Shown: in pieces, positions 54,084 through 63,613 of the stretch
Position numbering within the stretch: the stretch's first letter is position 1
Layout of the letters: the number at the start of each line of letters is the position of its first letter
DNA from: G963663315 sp963663315
GTDB taxonomy: Bacteria; Pseudomonadota; Gammaproteobacteria; Arenicellales; Poriferihabitantaceae
Reading direction: 5' to 3'
DNA length: 64,000 nucleotides
Assembly: GCA_963663315.1 (NCBI GenBank)
Contig: OY760176.1
Coordinates: forward strand, 2,046,001 to 2,110,000
Notes under the pieces: generated by a model
What the model saw: the letters and a program-made list of their open reading frames with translations, nothing else
Told to the model about the DNA's origin: nothing
The model's database searches: none
Position numbers and translations under genes: made by a program

Positions 54084-54881
54084 TCAATCCAGGGTGATCG
54101 AAAGCGGGCAGTGGTCCGACCCCATCTGGTCATTCAGATACTCAACCTGATTCACCCGTTTCATATCGGATTGATCCATCAGGAAATAATCAATGCGCCA
54201 GCCGACATTGCGCATCCGCCCGCGGGAAATCATGTGCCACCAGGAATACACGTTGGCAACACCGGGGTTTCTCTCTCTCCAGACATCCACCCAGCCGTCT
54301 TCGACCAGACCATCCATCCAGGCGCGTTCTCTCGGATGAAAGCCGATTTTACCATCGTTCTCTTTTGGGCGCGCGAGATCGATTTCCTTGTGGGCCACAT
54401 TCATGTCTCCGCCAACCAGCACCACCCGACCCTGTTTACGCAGTCCGGACATACAGGCGTGAATGCGGTCATAAAACACCAGCTTTTCCTGCCAGGCTTG
54501 CTCGCTCTTGCCGCCGTTCGGAAAATAGATCGAAAACAGGTCCCAGTGATCTTCGCGCAAAGTAAAGGAAAAGTGACAAATCCGGCCTTCGTCTGCATTC
54601 GGCGCTCCCGGCGCCGCAGTCGTGAACTCGGCTCCTTCAAGCTGTTCATGCAGGGATTTCTTCACCCACAACGATGTACCTGCATAACCCTTTTTCTGTG
54701 CACTGCTGTAGTGCTGGTGATAGTCGTCGTGCGTGGTCAAAAACGGGCTGAATTGATCTCTAGACCCCTTGATCTCCTGAATCATGAATATATCAGGATC
54801 ATGGTTTGTGATAAAGTTCTGGATTTCCCCCTTGCGTTCGACTGCACGGATGCCATTCACATTCCAGGTAATAATCTTCAA
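54084..54881 (-). CDS. xthA: Exodeoxyribonuclease III
   Basis: A 265-residue AP endonuclease/3'-exonuclease of base-excision repair. Catalytic blocks are WNVNGIRA, the Glu in MIQEIKGS, YFPNGGK, GGDMNVAHKEIDL (Asp, Asn) and GSDHCPLS (Asp, His). Conserved sequence begins with LKIITWNVNG, so a TTG start at 54881 with a GGA five bases before is the likely start; the longer ATG frame (54932) would add 17 non-conserved residues. It is divergent from the aminotransferase gene. Confidence 0.93.
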   Translation of the reverse strand: MKIITWNVNGIRAVERKGEIQNFITNHDPDIFMIQEIKGSRDQFSPFLTTHDDYHQHYSSAQKKGYAGTSLWVKKSLHEQLEGAEFTTAAPGAPNADEGRICHFSFTLREDHWDLFSIYFPNGGKSEQAWQEKLVFYDRIHACMSGLRKQGRVVLVGGDMNVAHKEIDLARPKENDGKIGFHPRERAWMDGLVEDGWVDVWRERNPGVANVYSWWHMISRGRMRNVGWRIDYFLMDQSDMKRVNQVEYLNDQMGSDHCPLSITLD

Positions 54882-55042
54882 TTTTCCAGGCACGCTGTTG
54901 AAAACGCAGATTGTACACAGCGAATGCGACAACGGATATACCCGAATAGTAGAAAGCCGGATAATATGCTATCTTCAACACGCCGGGGGAAATCCGGACC
55001 GAGTCAAACCGCCTTCGGATGAGAAAGCACACAATCAAGAGT

Positions 55043-56194
55043 ATGTCGTTAAAGATAAATAGCAAGTTGCCTGACGCAGGAACAACCATTTTCACAATCA
55101 TGTCGAATATGGCGCAGGATCATGGAGCGATCAATCTGTCCCAGGGGTTTCCGGATTTTGAACCCGATGAAGGTCTGATCAATCGCGTCGAACATCATCT
55201 GCGCAACGGCAAGAATCAATATCCGCCGATGATTGGCATACCCGAGTTACGTGCGGGCATTTCCGGCAAGCTGAAAATCAACAGTCAGATTGATGTTGAC
55301 AGTGAATCGGAGATCACCGTAACCAGTGGCGCAACCGAAGCTCTGTATTGTGCGATCCAGTGCATCGTGCGACCCGGCGATGAAGTCATCGTCTTTGACC
55401 CGGCTTACGATTCCTACGAACCCGCAGTTTCCCTGGCCGGAGGCAAAACCATCCACATCCCGATGACCCTGCCAGACTACGGTATTGATTGGCAGGCAGT
55501 GCAACAAAAACTCAACAGTAACACGCGCCTGATTATTATCAACTCGCCGCATAATCCGAGCAGCAGCATATTGAAACGGGAAGATCTCGATAATCTGGCC
55601 GCGGCAATACGCCCATTGAATTGTTTTGTGCTCAGCGATGAAGTGTATGAGCACATTATTTTTGATGGCAGGGCGCATGTCAGCGTACTGACTCATGATG
55701 AGCTCCGGGAGAGATCAATGGCGGTCTTTTCCTTCGGTAAAACCTATCACGTGACCGGCTGGAAGATCGGGTATTGCATCGCCCCTGCTGAACTGACCGT
55801 GGAGTTTCGAAAGATTCATCAGTTCAATGTTTTCACCACGTCGACGCCGATGCAGTGGGCGATAGCGGATTTTCTCGAATCCAACCCGCAGAACTATCAG
55901 CAACTCAGTGCGTTTTATCAACAAAAACGGGACTTGTTCTGTCGGTTGATCGAAGACTCGAGGTTCAAGCTGCTGCCTTCGGCCGGTACTTACTTTCAAC
56001 TTGCTGATTACAGCCGGATTTCGGATCAGACAGATACCGATTTCGCCAACTGGATGACTCAGAAAAAAGGGGTGGCGGTGATTCCGTTGTCACCGTTCTA
56101 CGAGGAGCCACCGGACAACAGGATAGTTCGATTCTGTTTTGCCAAGCAGGACGAGACCCTGAAACAGGCCGCAGACATTATCAATACCCTGTAA
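55043..56194 (+). CDS. Methionine/glutamine aminotransferase, YbdL-like (class I)
   Basis: A 383-residue PLP enzyme of the kynurenine/glutamine transaminase K group (YbdL in E. coli). Blocks are NLSQGFPDFEPDE, the VTSGATEALYCAI loop, NSPHNPSSS, LSDEVYEHI and the Schiff-base lysine in FSFGKTYHVTGWKIG. YbdL-type enzymes transaminate keto acids such as ketomethiobutyrate, with glutamine as donor in the salvage role. The ATG at 55043 fits the family start (MSLKINSKLPD). The omega-amidase gene follows after 41 bases. Confidence 0.9.
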   Translation: MSLKINSKLPDAGTTIFTIMSNMAQDHGAINLSQGFPDFEPDEGLINRVEHHLRNGKNQYPPMIGIPELRAGISGKLKINSQIDVDSESEITVTSGATEALYCAIQCIVRPGDEVIVFDPAYDSYEPAVSLAGGKTIHIPMTLPDYGIDWQAVQQKLNSNTRLIIINSPHNPSSSILKREDLDNLAAAIRPLNCFVLSDEVYEHIIFDGRAHVSVLTHDELRERSMAVFSFGKTYHVTGWKIGYCIAPAELTVEFRKIHQFNVFTTSTPMQWAIADFLESNPQNYQQLSAFYQQKRDLFCRLIEDSRFKLLPSAGTYFQLADYSRISDQTDTDFANWMTQKKGVAVIPLSPFYEEPPDNRIVRFCFAKQDETLKQAADIINTL

Positions 56195-56235
56195 GATTGC
56201 TGACTGCGCTTTGAAAATAACAGGCTTTTAGAAAA

Positions 56236-57018
56236 GTGACTGCTGCTCTCAAGGTTTCCATTGTTCAGGACGAGATAAGCTGGCAGGACCCGGCGGCGAA
56301 TCGGGTTCGTTACCAGCAGCATTTCAATACCCTGGGAAATACCGATCTGGTGGTGTTGCCTGAATTTTTCAGCACCGGGTTCTATCTCGACCCGGCCGAA
56401 AAGTATGAAACCATGTGCGGAAAAACGGTGGCCTGGATGATCGAATCGGCGAAGTCGATGGGGGCAGTGATCACGGGCAGTCTGGTGATCAGGCTGGAGG
56501 ATAAGTTTGTCAACAGGATGATCTGGGCACGCCCCGATGGCAGCCTGGACTGGTACGACAAACGCCACCTGTTTCGCTTCGGTGGCGAACATCACAACTA
56601 TTCCGGCGGCCATGTACGCACGATTTTTGAATTGAATGACTGGCGCGTAGCGCTGTTCGTCTGTTACGACTTGAGGTTCCCTGTATGGAGTCGAAATACC
56701 GGAGACTATGATGTGGCGCTTTATGTTGCCAACTGGCCGGATGCCAGACAATATGCCTGGGATACACTGCTGCGAGCACGCGCCATTGAAAATCAGGTCT
56801 ATGTACTCGGTGTAAACAGATTGGGCGCCAATCCACTCGGAGATACCTTTTCCGGGGGCAGTGCGATTCTTGATTATCTCGGACAACCGATTGTAGATTG
56901 CGAGGATCGGCTACAAACCGCAAGTGCAGAACTTTCGATCACGGCATTGAAGAAATTTCGTCAATTCTTCCCCGCTTCGATGGATCAGGATAGCTTTGAG
57001 ATCAGGCTCCCGGATTAA
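56236..57018 (+). CDS. Carbon-nitrogen hydrolase, omega-amidase (YafV/Nit2-like)
   Basis: A 260-residue nitrilase-superfamily amidase. The Glu-Lys-Cys triad is visible in VVLPEFFSTGF (Glu), WYDKRHLF (Lys) and FVCYDLRFPVW (Cys). The YDLRFP context is characteristic of YafV/Nit2 omega-amidases, which open 2-oxoglutaramate and 2-oxosuccinamate to dicarboxylates. This makes the glutamine-dependent transamination by the gene upstream irreversible. The start is GTG 56236. Family assignment is firm; pathway by linkage. Confidence 0.9.
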   Translation: MTAALKVSIVQDEISWQDPAANRVRYQQHFNTLGNTDLVVLPEFFSTGFYLDPAEKYETMCGKTVAWMIESAKSMGAVITGSLVIRLEDKFVNRMIWARPDGSLDWYDKRHLFRFGGEHHNYSGGHVRTIFELNDWRVALFVCYDLRFPVWSRNTGDYDVALYVANWPDARQYAWDTLLRARAIENQVYVLGVNRLGANPLGDTFSGGSAILDYLGQPIVDCEDRLQTASAELSITALKKFRQFFPASMDQDSFEIRLPD

Positions 57019-57104
57019 CCGTTTCAGATTTACATTTAACATTAACACGTTGGCTGTTTGCGCTGATATACGCCTTGTCAGCCACACCATTTTGGAGATC
57101 CTAT

Positions 57105-57767
57105 ATGTTGGAAATCTTGGGCAGGAAAAATTCCAGTAACGTTATCCCGGTCATGTGGACTGTCGGTGAGTTGCAACTTGAACACGTCCGACACAACATT
57201 GGCGGCACATTTGGCGGGCTGGATTCGAATGAATACGGTGCAATCAATCCTAACCGTCTGGTTCCTGCCATGAACGATAACGGCTTTATCCTGTGGGAGT
57301 CCAATTCCATTATTCGATACCTGTGCAAGCAATACGGCAACGGCTTCCTGTATCCCGGGGACCCACAGCAGTGTGCGCTGGCAGACCAATGGATGGAGTG
57401 GTTAAAATCGACTGTAATGCCGAGCATTTTTCCCGCATTCTGGGGCTTGATTCGAACGCCGAAAAAAGAACAGAACCATGAGCAGATCAGTGCAAGCGCC
57501 CGGCTCACGGGGGAAAAACTGGGAATTCTTGACCACCACCTCGAAAACAGGCAATTCGTCCTGGGCGATGATTTCACCATGGCGGACATCCCGCTTGGGG
57601 CCATCCTGTATCGCTATTACCACCTGAATATGGAGCACCCGTCCCTACCCAACATTGGAGCCTGGTACAGCCGGCTGCAACAGCGGAACGCTTACCGGAC
57701 CCATGTCATGATTCCATTCGGAAGTTCCCTTAAAGAGTGGCTTGAGCTGGAAAAGGCAGGAGCCTGA
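57105..57767 (+). CDS. Glutathione S-transferase family protein
   Basis: A 220-residue GST with a thioredoxin-like N-terminal domain (LEILGRKNSSNVIPVMW, PNRLVPAMND, ESNSIIRYL: the glutathione Glu-Ser contact) and an all-helical C-terminal domain (FVLGDDFTMADIPLGAILYRYY with the N-capping Asp). The ATG at 57105 has GGAG eight bases upstream; the longer frame lacks family features. Soluble, cytoplasmic; electrophile substrate unknown. Confidence 0.9.
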   Translation: MLEILGRKNSSNVIPVMWTVGELQLEHVRHNIGGTFGGLDSNEYGAINPNRLVPAMNDNGFILWESNSIIRYLCKQYGNGFLYPGDPQQCALADQWMEWLKSTVMPSIFPAFWGLIRTPKKEQNHEQISASARLTGEKLGILDHHLENRQFVLGDDFTMADIPLGAILYRYYHLNMEHPSLPNIGAWYSRLQQRNAYRTHVMIPFGSSLKEWLELEKAGA

Positions 57768-57786
57768 GAGATCAAATCCATACCCC

Positions 57787-57815
57787 GCGAACGTCTCTCC
57801 CCAGGGGGCGTTCGC
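57787..57815. terminator. Intergenic hairpin between convergent GST and hydrolase genes
   Basis: GCGAACG (57787-57793) and CGTTCGC (57809-57815) form a perfect 7-bp stem whose loop contains CCCC/GGGG that can extend it inside. It lies between two convergent genes 59 bases apart. There is no clean U-run on either side, so it may be a Rho-dependent or weak bidirectional terminator. Confidence 0.45.
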
Positions 57816-57825
57816 TACTGGTCAG

Positions 57826-59808
57826 TCAGGTAAAATCCCGCGGAATCACTTTCTCCCAGCTTCGCCGGTTGAATTCAACATCGCCTGCATAAGCGGTCAC
57901 CGTTGCCTGCAGATAATAGTTTTCTGCATCGCACTGGTAACTGCTTTCGCAAACCGTCCGAATCTGCCAGTCATCCCTTTGCATATAACAGATGAAAGCG
58001 CTGGTTGCCTTTGAAGTCAATGGGTCGTCAGGACAAATACTCCAGATGTCCTCGTGGGTATATCGTGTCCTCATACCATGGCCTGCCACCTGATAATCGC
58101 CGGAATCATCGTAAACCTGGAAATGGGTCATATTCCGCTGTAAATCCTTTTCCACCGAGCGCGCGTAATCGGGCTGGCGGTAATACTTGTAATCCGGTCT
58201 TGGGTCAGCATCCGGCTCGGCAGGCTTGATGCAGTCGTTTCCCTGTCGAACCGGCAGTTCCAGAAAAGAAGCCTGACCCGGTTTGATACTCGCGGTAACC
58301 ACCGCAGACGGCGGCATCACCATCGGCCAGTATGCAGTCGAGATCGATATTCGCAGTTTGTGATTCTCCGGGAAACGATAGCCGCATTCGTCGAGAAGCA
58401 GTTCCACATCTTCATATTCTCCGGGATGCATGGCAACCGGATTTTCATTTCCCGAGCGATGCGCAAGATTCAGCACACCCCAGCTTACCCGGTGACTGAG
58501 TCCATCAGGGTGCACATCACTCAGCCTGACCGCGATATTGCCAATCGGTTTATCAATCGACAGCCTCAGAAATATCCTGGGACGACCCAGAATATCGACG
58601 GATTGATCCAATACTTCGGTTTCAAAAACCAGGGATCCCGCATCGTCGATACGCTGGTCTCCCGACAGTTCTGAATCGGGCTTGAGCGGGAACGCCTCCC
58701 CACAGGCAACCCCGCAATCCTGGGGAGAGCATATCGACATCACGCCAGCGTTTTGCGGCTGGCTTTTCAGGGCATGATCGGCTGTCAGGTAAAGTGTGGT
58801 TGTTGAAATGTTTGCTGACGGCCAATTGTCTTCGGCTACCCAGCGGCCCGGTTCGAAATCACGGTATCCTCCAGGGCGCACGCCTTCTGAGATATAGGCA
58901 ATATAGGCCGGGGTCTGCATGGCCTGACTATCCTGCCCTTGTAACCACTGATTCCACCATCGAATGGCCAGTGCAAGAAAATCCATTCTCGGCTTTGGCC
59001 ATGCAATATGCGGATATTTATGTGTCCACGGACCATTGATCGCCCGTGACAACCGGTTGTTCGCCGCCATCGCAGGAGGGGCGTTGATATACAAATCCGC
59101 CCACCCGCTGATAACCAGAGAAGGAATCTTGATATCCTCGTAATCTTCCCCTACCGAACCCTGTTTCCAGTATTCATCCCGGCGCTGGTGAGCCAGCCAG
59201 ATTTCCATCGGATATGGCTGGGTATCCAGTCGATGCTTCCACATTTCCTTCCACCTGTCGCCCACCAGCAAAGGATCCGGCGGACGGGAGGTATAACACA
59301 GCATCGTGCTGGACCACATGAAATTAGAATAAAGATGACACCCGTTTTTGTAATGAATATCATCATTATAGCGATCTACAGTAGTACCCACTGCGATCAC
59401 CGCCTTTAAGGGTGCGGGTTGAAGCGCGGCAACCTGGAGGCTGTTGAATCCGCCCCAGGAAATACCCATCATGCCGAGGTTGCCATCGCACCAGGGTTGA
59501 TTTGCGATCCAGTCAATGACCTCAAGCGCATCGGCGAGTTCGCGGGGCGAATATTCATCATCAAAATCACCATCGGATTCACCCGTTCCGGAAATATCGA
59601 CCCTCACACCGGCGTATCCAGCCTCAGCAAATACCGGATAATTGCCTTCATCCCTGTACGCGGTTCCATCCCGCTTGCGGTAAGGCAGATATTCGAGAAT
59701 CGCCGGAACCGGGGAGCCTGAGGCGCCATCGGGGAGCCAGATGCGGGCAGACAGGTTACGCCCGTCGTCAAGCGGGATAAAAACATTTTCGAGTTCCGTT
59801 ACAGGCAT
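57826..59808 (-). CDS. CocE/NonD family (X-Pro dipeptidyl-peptidase S15-like) hydrolase
   Basis: A 660-residue alpha/beta hydrolase. The N-terminal catalytic domain has LEYLPYRKRDGTAYRD, GVRVDISGTGESDG, the nucleophile elbow GISWGGFNS (Ser about 140 of this protein), Asp in VISGWADLY and His in GPWTHKYPH. The C-terminal jelly-roll domain (about 390-560) has LVFETEVLDQSVDILGRP and LSDVHPDG. Relatives are cocaine esterase, acylases and Xaa-Pro peptidases. The start at ATG 59808 (MPVTELENVF) is chosen over upstream ATGs. There is no signal peptide. Confidence 0.9.
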   Translation of the reverse strand: MPVTELENVFIPLDDGRNLSARIWLPDGASGSPVPAILEYLPYRKRDGTAYRDEGNYPVFAEAGYAGVRVDISGTGESDGDFDDEYSPRELADALEVIDWIANQPWCDGNLGMMGISWGGFNSLQVAALQPAPLKAVIAVGTTVDRYNDDIHYKNGCHLYSNFMWSSTMLCYTSRPPDPLLVGDRWKEMWKHRLDTQPYPMEIWLAHQRRDEYWKQGSVGEDYEDIKIPSLVISGWADLYINAPPAMAANNRLSRAINGPWTHKYPHIAWPKPRMDFLALAIRWWNQWLQGQDSQAMQTPAYIAYISEGVRPGGYRDFEPGRWVAEDNWPSANISTTTLYLTADHALKSQPQNAGVMSICSPQDCGVACGEAFPLKPDSELSGDQRIDDAGSLVFETEVLDQSVDILGRPRIFLRLSIDKPIGNIAVRLSDVHPDGLSHRVSWGVLNLAHRSGNENPVAMHPGEYEDVELLLDECGYRFPENHKLRISISTAYWPMVMPPSAVVTASIKPGQASFLELPVRQGNDCIKPAEPDADPRPDYKYYRQPDYARSVEKDLQRNMTHFQVYDDSGDYQVAGHGMRTRYTHEDIWSICPDDPLTSKATSAFICYMQRDDWQIRTVCESSYQCDAENYYLQATVTAYAGDVEFNRRSWEKVIPRDFT

Positions 59809-59900
59809 AGTCAGGATTCGGACTGTCGGGCTGACACTCGCGACAGTATACTTATATACCGGCATAATTCCATACAACCCCACATTTAAAGGCACATATA

Positions 59901-60662
59901 GTGAAAAATATTGATCCAAAAACCGCCCTGGTCACCGGGGCTGGCAGCGGAATCGGTCAGGCAGTAGCGGTCGCTCTGGCAAATGCAGGATACCGGTTGA
60001 CATTGAACGGCCGTCGTCTTCAGCCACTGGAAGAAACTGCCAGGATGACCGGGCTGTCTGATCATCAAGTCCTCGTAGCTCCTGGAGATGTCTCGGATGC
60101 CGATGACGTGCAGCGTATTTTCAGCGCAACAGAAGAAACCTTTGGCAGACTGGACCTGCTTTTCAATAATGCAGGGCGCAGCGCACGCGGGGCGCCGATG
60201 GAGGAACTATCCATCGAAGAATGGAAAGCCGTGGTGGATGTCAATCTGACGGGTACATTTCTGTGTACTCAGGCTGCAATCAGAATCATGAAAAACCAGA
60301 TACCCAAAGGCGGACGAATCATCAACAACGGCTCCATCTCCGCCCATGTGCCGCGACCGTTATCGGCGCCCTACACAGCGACAAAACACGCTGTCAGCGG
60401 ATTGACGAAGTCCATCTCCCTGGATGGACGGGAGCACTCTATCGTCTGCGGTCAAATCGACATCGGTAATGCCGCTACCGCGATGACCAGAGCCATGACC
60501 AGAGGAGTCCCCCAGGCAAACGGGTCAATTGCAGCGGAACCCACCATGAATGCAGACAATGTGGCCAGGGCCGTGGTCTATATGGACAGCCTTCCACTGA
60601 CTGAAAACGTATTGTTCATGACCGTGATGGCCAATCAAATGCCTTTCGTGGGTCGGGGCTGA
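59901..60662 (+). CDS. SDR family oxidoreductase
   Basis: A 253-residue classical SDR. Cofactor motif TGAGSGIGQA is at residues 12-21, NNAG at about 90, the catalytic Ser in NNGSISAH and Y-x3-K in PYTATKHAV. The C-terminus differs from most SDRs in lacking the DGG block. The start is GTG 59901. It is divergent from the CocE-like gene and stands alone. Substrate unknown. Confidence 0.9.
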   Translation: MKNIDPKTALVTGAGSGIGQAVAVALANAGYRLTLNGRRLQPLEETARMTGLSDHQVLVAPGDVSDADDVQRIFSATEETFGRLDLLFNNAGRSARGAPMEELSIEEWKAVVDVNLTGTFLCTQAAIRIMKNQIPKGGRIINNGSISAHVPRPLSAPYTATKHAVSGLTKSISLDGREHSIVCGQIDIGNAATAMTRAMTRGVPQANGSIAAEPTMNADNVARAVVYMDSLPLTENVLFMTVMANQMPFVGRG

Positions 60663-60721
60663 GTTGAAACCACAATACGCCAATGCCTGCCTGATCCGAC
60701 TGATCGCGCACCGGACCCGGG

Positions 60722-61513
60722 TCAATCGTAGGTGGCCGATGGTGGACTGACCAGAACCTGTCCTTCCGGATGCAGGGGCTTTTGTGCATAACCGTAAATG
60801 ATTTCAAACGTGATAATCAACTTCTTCCCGTTTTTCATTTGATTCATCAGATGACTTTCAAATTGTTTGAATCGATGCTTGCCAGTCAATGATTTTCTGC
60901 GCTCGGTGTGCAGGTTGACAAATCCTTCGCTTCGCAAATCTGCAATCACAGTCATACAATCAGGGTACTCGACCTGTATCCAGTCAGCATCTACAATTGG
61001 TTTCTCGAAACCGTTTTTCAGCAGCGTGTCCCCCAGGTGGTGCATGTCGATAAACGGGTGCACATGAGGACAGGAATCCACCCGTTTCCAGGCACGATGA
61101 ATTTCAGCCAGTGTGTCGGGACCAAATGCAGAAAAACAGAATGCCCCTCCCGGTTTCAAAACCCGTTTCACTTGCCTGAGGAATGTTTCGAACTCAAACC
61201 ATGTCCCCTGCAAATTACTCACCACACAATCAAACAGGGCTCCAGAGCAGGGCAGATCGACGATTGGGGTGACTGACTCGCTGTTGGACAAACCGGAATC
61301 AAACAGACTTGAATACTCAACATATCCAACTTGCGGAAATTCAAAACAGCCGTCTTCAAAATCAATCACCAGAATGGACTCCAGCGATGGCCGTGATAAC
61401 CTTGCGCGCTCTTCCAGTTCCCTGCGGATGGGTTGTATCAAATACGCCATACCTGCATGGTTCCCGGAAAATTTTCTCCTCGCAATTGTGAATTTTTCCA
61501 GATCGAGTTTCAA
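60722..61513 (-). CDS. BioC-like methyltransferase with degenerate SAM motif
   Basis: A 263-residue protein. The C-terminal two thirds match BioC (malonyl-ACP O-methyltransferase, biotin synthesis): CVVSNLQGTWFEF, VLKPGGAFCFSAFGPDTL, HPFIDMHHLGDTLLKNGF, RRKSLTGKHRF and ITFEIIYGYAQKP. The N-terminal helix also fits. But motif I, normally VLDLGCGTG, reads ILVIDFEDGCFE here, so the glycine-rich SAM loop is lost. It may be inactive, bind SAM differently or have another role. No bio gene is adjacent. The start is TTG 61513 with a weak site. It is divergent from the oxygenase gene. Confidence 0.7.
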   Translation of the reverse strand: MKLDLEKFTIARRKFSGNHAGMAYLIQPIRRELEERARLSRPSLESILVIDFEDGCFEFPQVGYVEYSSLFDSGLSNSESVTPIVDLPCSGALFDCVVSNLQGTWFEFETFLRQVKRVLKPGGAFCFSAFGPDTLAEIHRAWKRVDSCPHVHPFIDMHHLGDTLLKNGFEKPIVDADWIQVEYPDCMTVIADLRSEGFVNLHTERRKSLTGKHRFKQFESHLMNQMKNGKKLIITFEIIYGYAQKPLHPEGQVLVSPPSATYD

Positions 61514-61661
61514 TGTACAGCGATTCCTTAACTAGTAACAGTGGGGCATTGGCAGCAAGCAGAAGGGTCGGCTTTGACGTGCCTGATATGATATTATATC
61601 TGCGACTCAGGGTTTACGAGAATAGGTTTACGAGAATATTTTTTAATACCAGTCATTCAAA

Positions 61662-62357
61662 TTGTCCAGTAAAGATCAAAACTCGTTCATCGAACTTTGG
61701 CCAGTCACTATTCTTAAGAGCAGGCTGGAAAATTATCAGGCGGTCAATACCGAGCTGATAAGACTGTTCCGCCAGTATCAGAAGGATAATTCGACGGGCC
61801 AGGATTCAGGTTTTATCAGCCCGGATAATTTCGCGAATGATATTGATAATCGGGCACTGAATATTCTCAAGTCATTCATTACCGATGGGGTCTATGAAAT
61901 TTCCAGAACCCTGAACGAAAAGCACTGGAAACATTTTGCGCTGAAATCCCTGAGGGTCGATATGACCGGCATGTGGTTTCAGATGAGTAATGGATTCACA
62001 TTCCATGAAACCCATGTTCACGGGAATTGTTCGTGGTCCGGTGTGTATTATGTCCAGGCAGGTTCAGCCAGCAAGTCGAACGACGACCGGATGCCAAATG
62101 GAATGTTGAACGGTGTAACCCGGTTTTACGGTCAACATCTGGAAGAAAGCGCCGCAGGGCATGGTGATTGGGGCAACTACTATCTTCAGGACTACAATTG
62201 GACCAGCTATCCCAAGGACGGTAACCTGATCATTTTTCCTTCATACCTTAAACATATGGCATTTCCCTACAATGGTGAAAAGGACCGGATTATCGTGTCG
62301 TTCCATGCCCAGGTAAATTCGGATTCTGAAGTGAAATACGACTACGGTTTTAATTAA
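61662..62357 (+). CDS. Putative 2OG-Fe(II) oxygenase (2OG-FeII_Oxy_5-like)
   Basis: A 231-residue protein. A helical N-terminal part (1-85) is followed by a jelly-roll core with the His-rich block HETHVHGNCSWSGVYYVQ (about 116-133) and the C-terminal NLIIFPSYLKHMAFPY (distal His) and DRIIVSFHAQ (Arg). This layout matches the 2OG-FeII_Oxy_5 group of unknown function. The likely start is TTG 61662; no ATG is suitably placed. It precedes the polyamine-type binding-protein gene by about 170 bases. Substrate unknown. Confidence 0.75.
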   Translation: MSSKDQNSFIELWPVTILKSRLENYQAVNTELIRLFRQYQKDNSTGQDSGFISPDNFANDIDNRALNILKSFITDGVYEISRTLNEKHWKHFALKSLRVDMTGMWFQMSNGFTFHETHVHGNCSWSGVYYVQAGSASKSNDDRMPNGMLNGVTRFYGQHLEESAAGHGDWGNYYLQDYNWTSYPKDGNLIIFPSYLKHMAFPYNGEKDRIIVSFHAQVNSDSEVKYDYGFN

Positions 62358-62529
62358 AACAAGGAAATTGCAGGGACAAGCGCTTGCCACAAGAACATAA
62401 GGGGCGGTAGATCCTCGTTGGTAATCCGCTTTTAACTAGTATAGGATGGATGTCCAAATTGGCCGGGATAGCGAATTATTTGATGTCATTAATAAAAAAT
62501 TGCTGACTTTGGAGAGAAACATAATTAAT

Positions 62530-63585
62530 TTGAAGATTAATCAAGCCGCACTGACGACCAGCATAATAGTACTGAGCCTGTCAACTCCGATGACACTCAC
62601 TGCAAGCGCGGATGAAGTAACGATTGCTTCATGGGGTGGCTCCTATCAGGATGCGCAGAGCAAGGCGCTGTTCATGCCCGTAGCTGAAGCGATGGGCATT
62701 ACCATTAACGAAGAATCCTACAAGGGCATCGGTCAGGTACGCACCAAGGTCGCAGCAGGCGCTGTCCCCTGGGATATCATCGATACGGGTTCAGGCGGTG
62801 GTGCACGGGGGTGCGCGGAAGGAATTCTGGTGCCACTGGACTACGACATGATAGACGTATCGAACTTCGTGGCCGATACCACGTTGTCCTGTTGTGTCGG
62901 AACAATCGTATTTGCTACTGTGGCGGCCTGGAATACCGATACCTACGGTATGGATGGTCCAAAAAGCTGGGCTGATTTCTGGGACGTGAAAAAATTCCCG
63001 GGTACCCGTTCGGTTCGTGGAAAAATGCATGGCATGCTGGAGCCTGCGCTGATGGCTGATGGAGTGCCAATGGATCAGGTTTATTCTGTTTTGGACAGCG
63101 AAGAAGGAATTGAGCGTGCGCTGAATAAAATTCGTGAACTCAAGCCCCATATCGCAGTATGGTGGGGAACAAGCGCACAACATGCGCAATTGATGAAAGA
63201 CGGTGAGGTGGACATGACTACCGGTTGGAATGATCGATTTGACGTTGCCATCGCTGACGGTGCGAAAGCGGCATACAGCTACAACCAGGGTCTGCAGGAT
63301 TACGATTGCTTCGGTATTCCCAAAGGTGCACCCAACCAGGATCTGGCCATGAAAGTGATCGCCAAAATGAGCGAAGCGGAATATCAGGCAAACATTCCGC
63401 AATACATTACTTACGGGCCCACCAACTCCAAAGCATACGAAACCGGCAAGATAGATGATGGGTTGGCTCGTATGCTGCCATCTCATCCTGACAACGCCGG
63501 TAGTCTGCTCCCGATCAATCAGGAGTGGTATGCGAAATGGGAGAAAATCGGATCCGAGATGTATCTCGACATGATGACTGAATAA
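62530..63585 (+). CDS. ABC transporter substrate-binding protein (PotD/PotF-like)
   Basis: A 351-residue periplasmic binding protein. The signal peptide (LKINQAALTTSIIVLSLS...TASA, cut before DEVTIAS) is followed by the mature start VTIASWGGSYQDAQSK, typical of SBP_bac_8 proteins for polyamines, GABA or related ligands. WWGTSAQHAQLMKDGEVDM and the C-terminal LPINQEWYAKW are also family-like. The start at TTG 62530 gives a normal signal peptide and has GGAGAG upstream; the longer frame from 62446 does not. A promoter-like TTGGTA-16 bases-TATAGG lies at about 62419-62446. The ATPase gene downstream is broken in this window. Confidence 0.88.
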   Translation: MKINQAALTTSIIVLSLSTPMTLTASADEVTIASWGGSYQDAQSKALFMPVAEAMGITINEESYKGIGQVRTKVAAGAVPWDIIDTGSGGGARGCAEGILVPLDYDMIDVSNFVADTTLSCCVGTIVFATVAAWNTDTYGMDGPKSWADFWDVKKFPGTRSVRGKMHGMLEPALMADGVPMDQVYSVLDSEEGIERALNKIRELKPHIAVWWGTSAQHAQLMKDGEVDMTTGWNDRFDVAIADGAKAAYSYNQGLQDYDCFGIPKGAPNQDLAMKVIAKMSEAEYQANIPQYITYGPTNSKAYETGKIDDGLARMLPSHPDNAGSLLPINQEWYAKWEKIGSEMYLDMMTE

Positions 63586-63613
63586 GGAAGATCATCAAGC
63601 ACAACCCCGTAGT

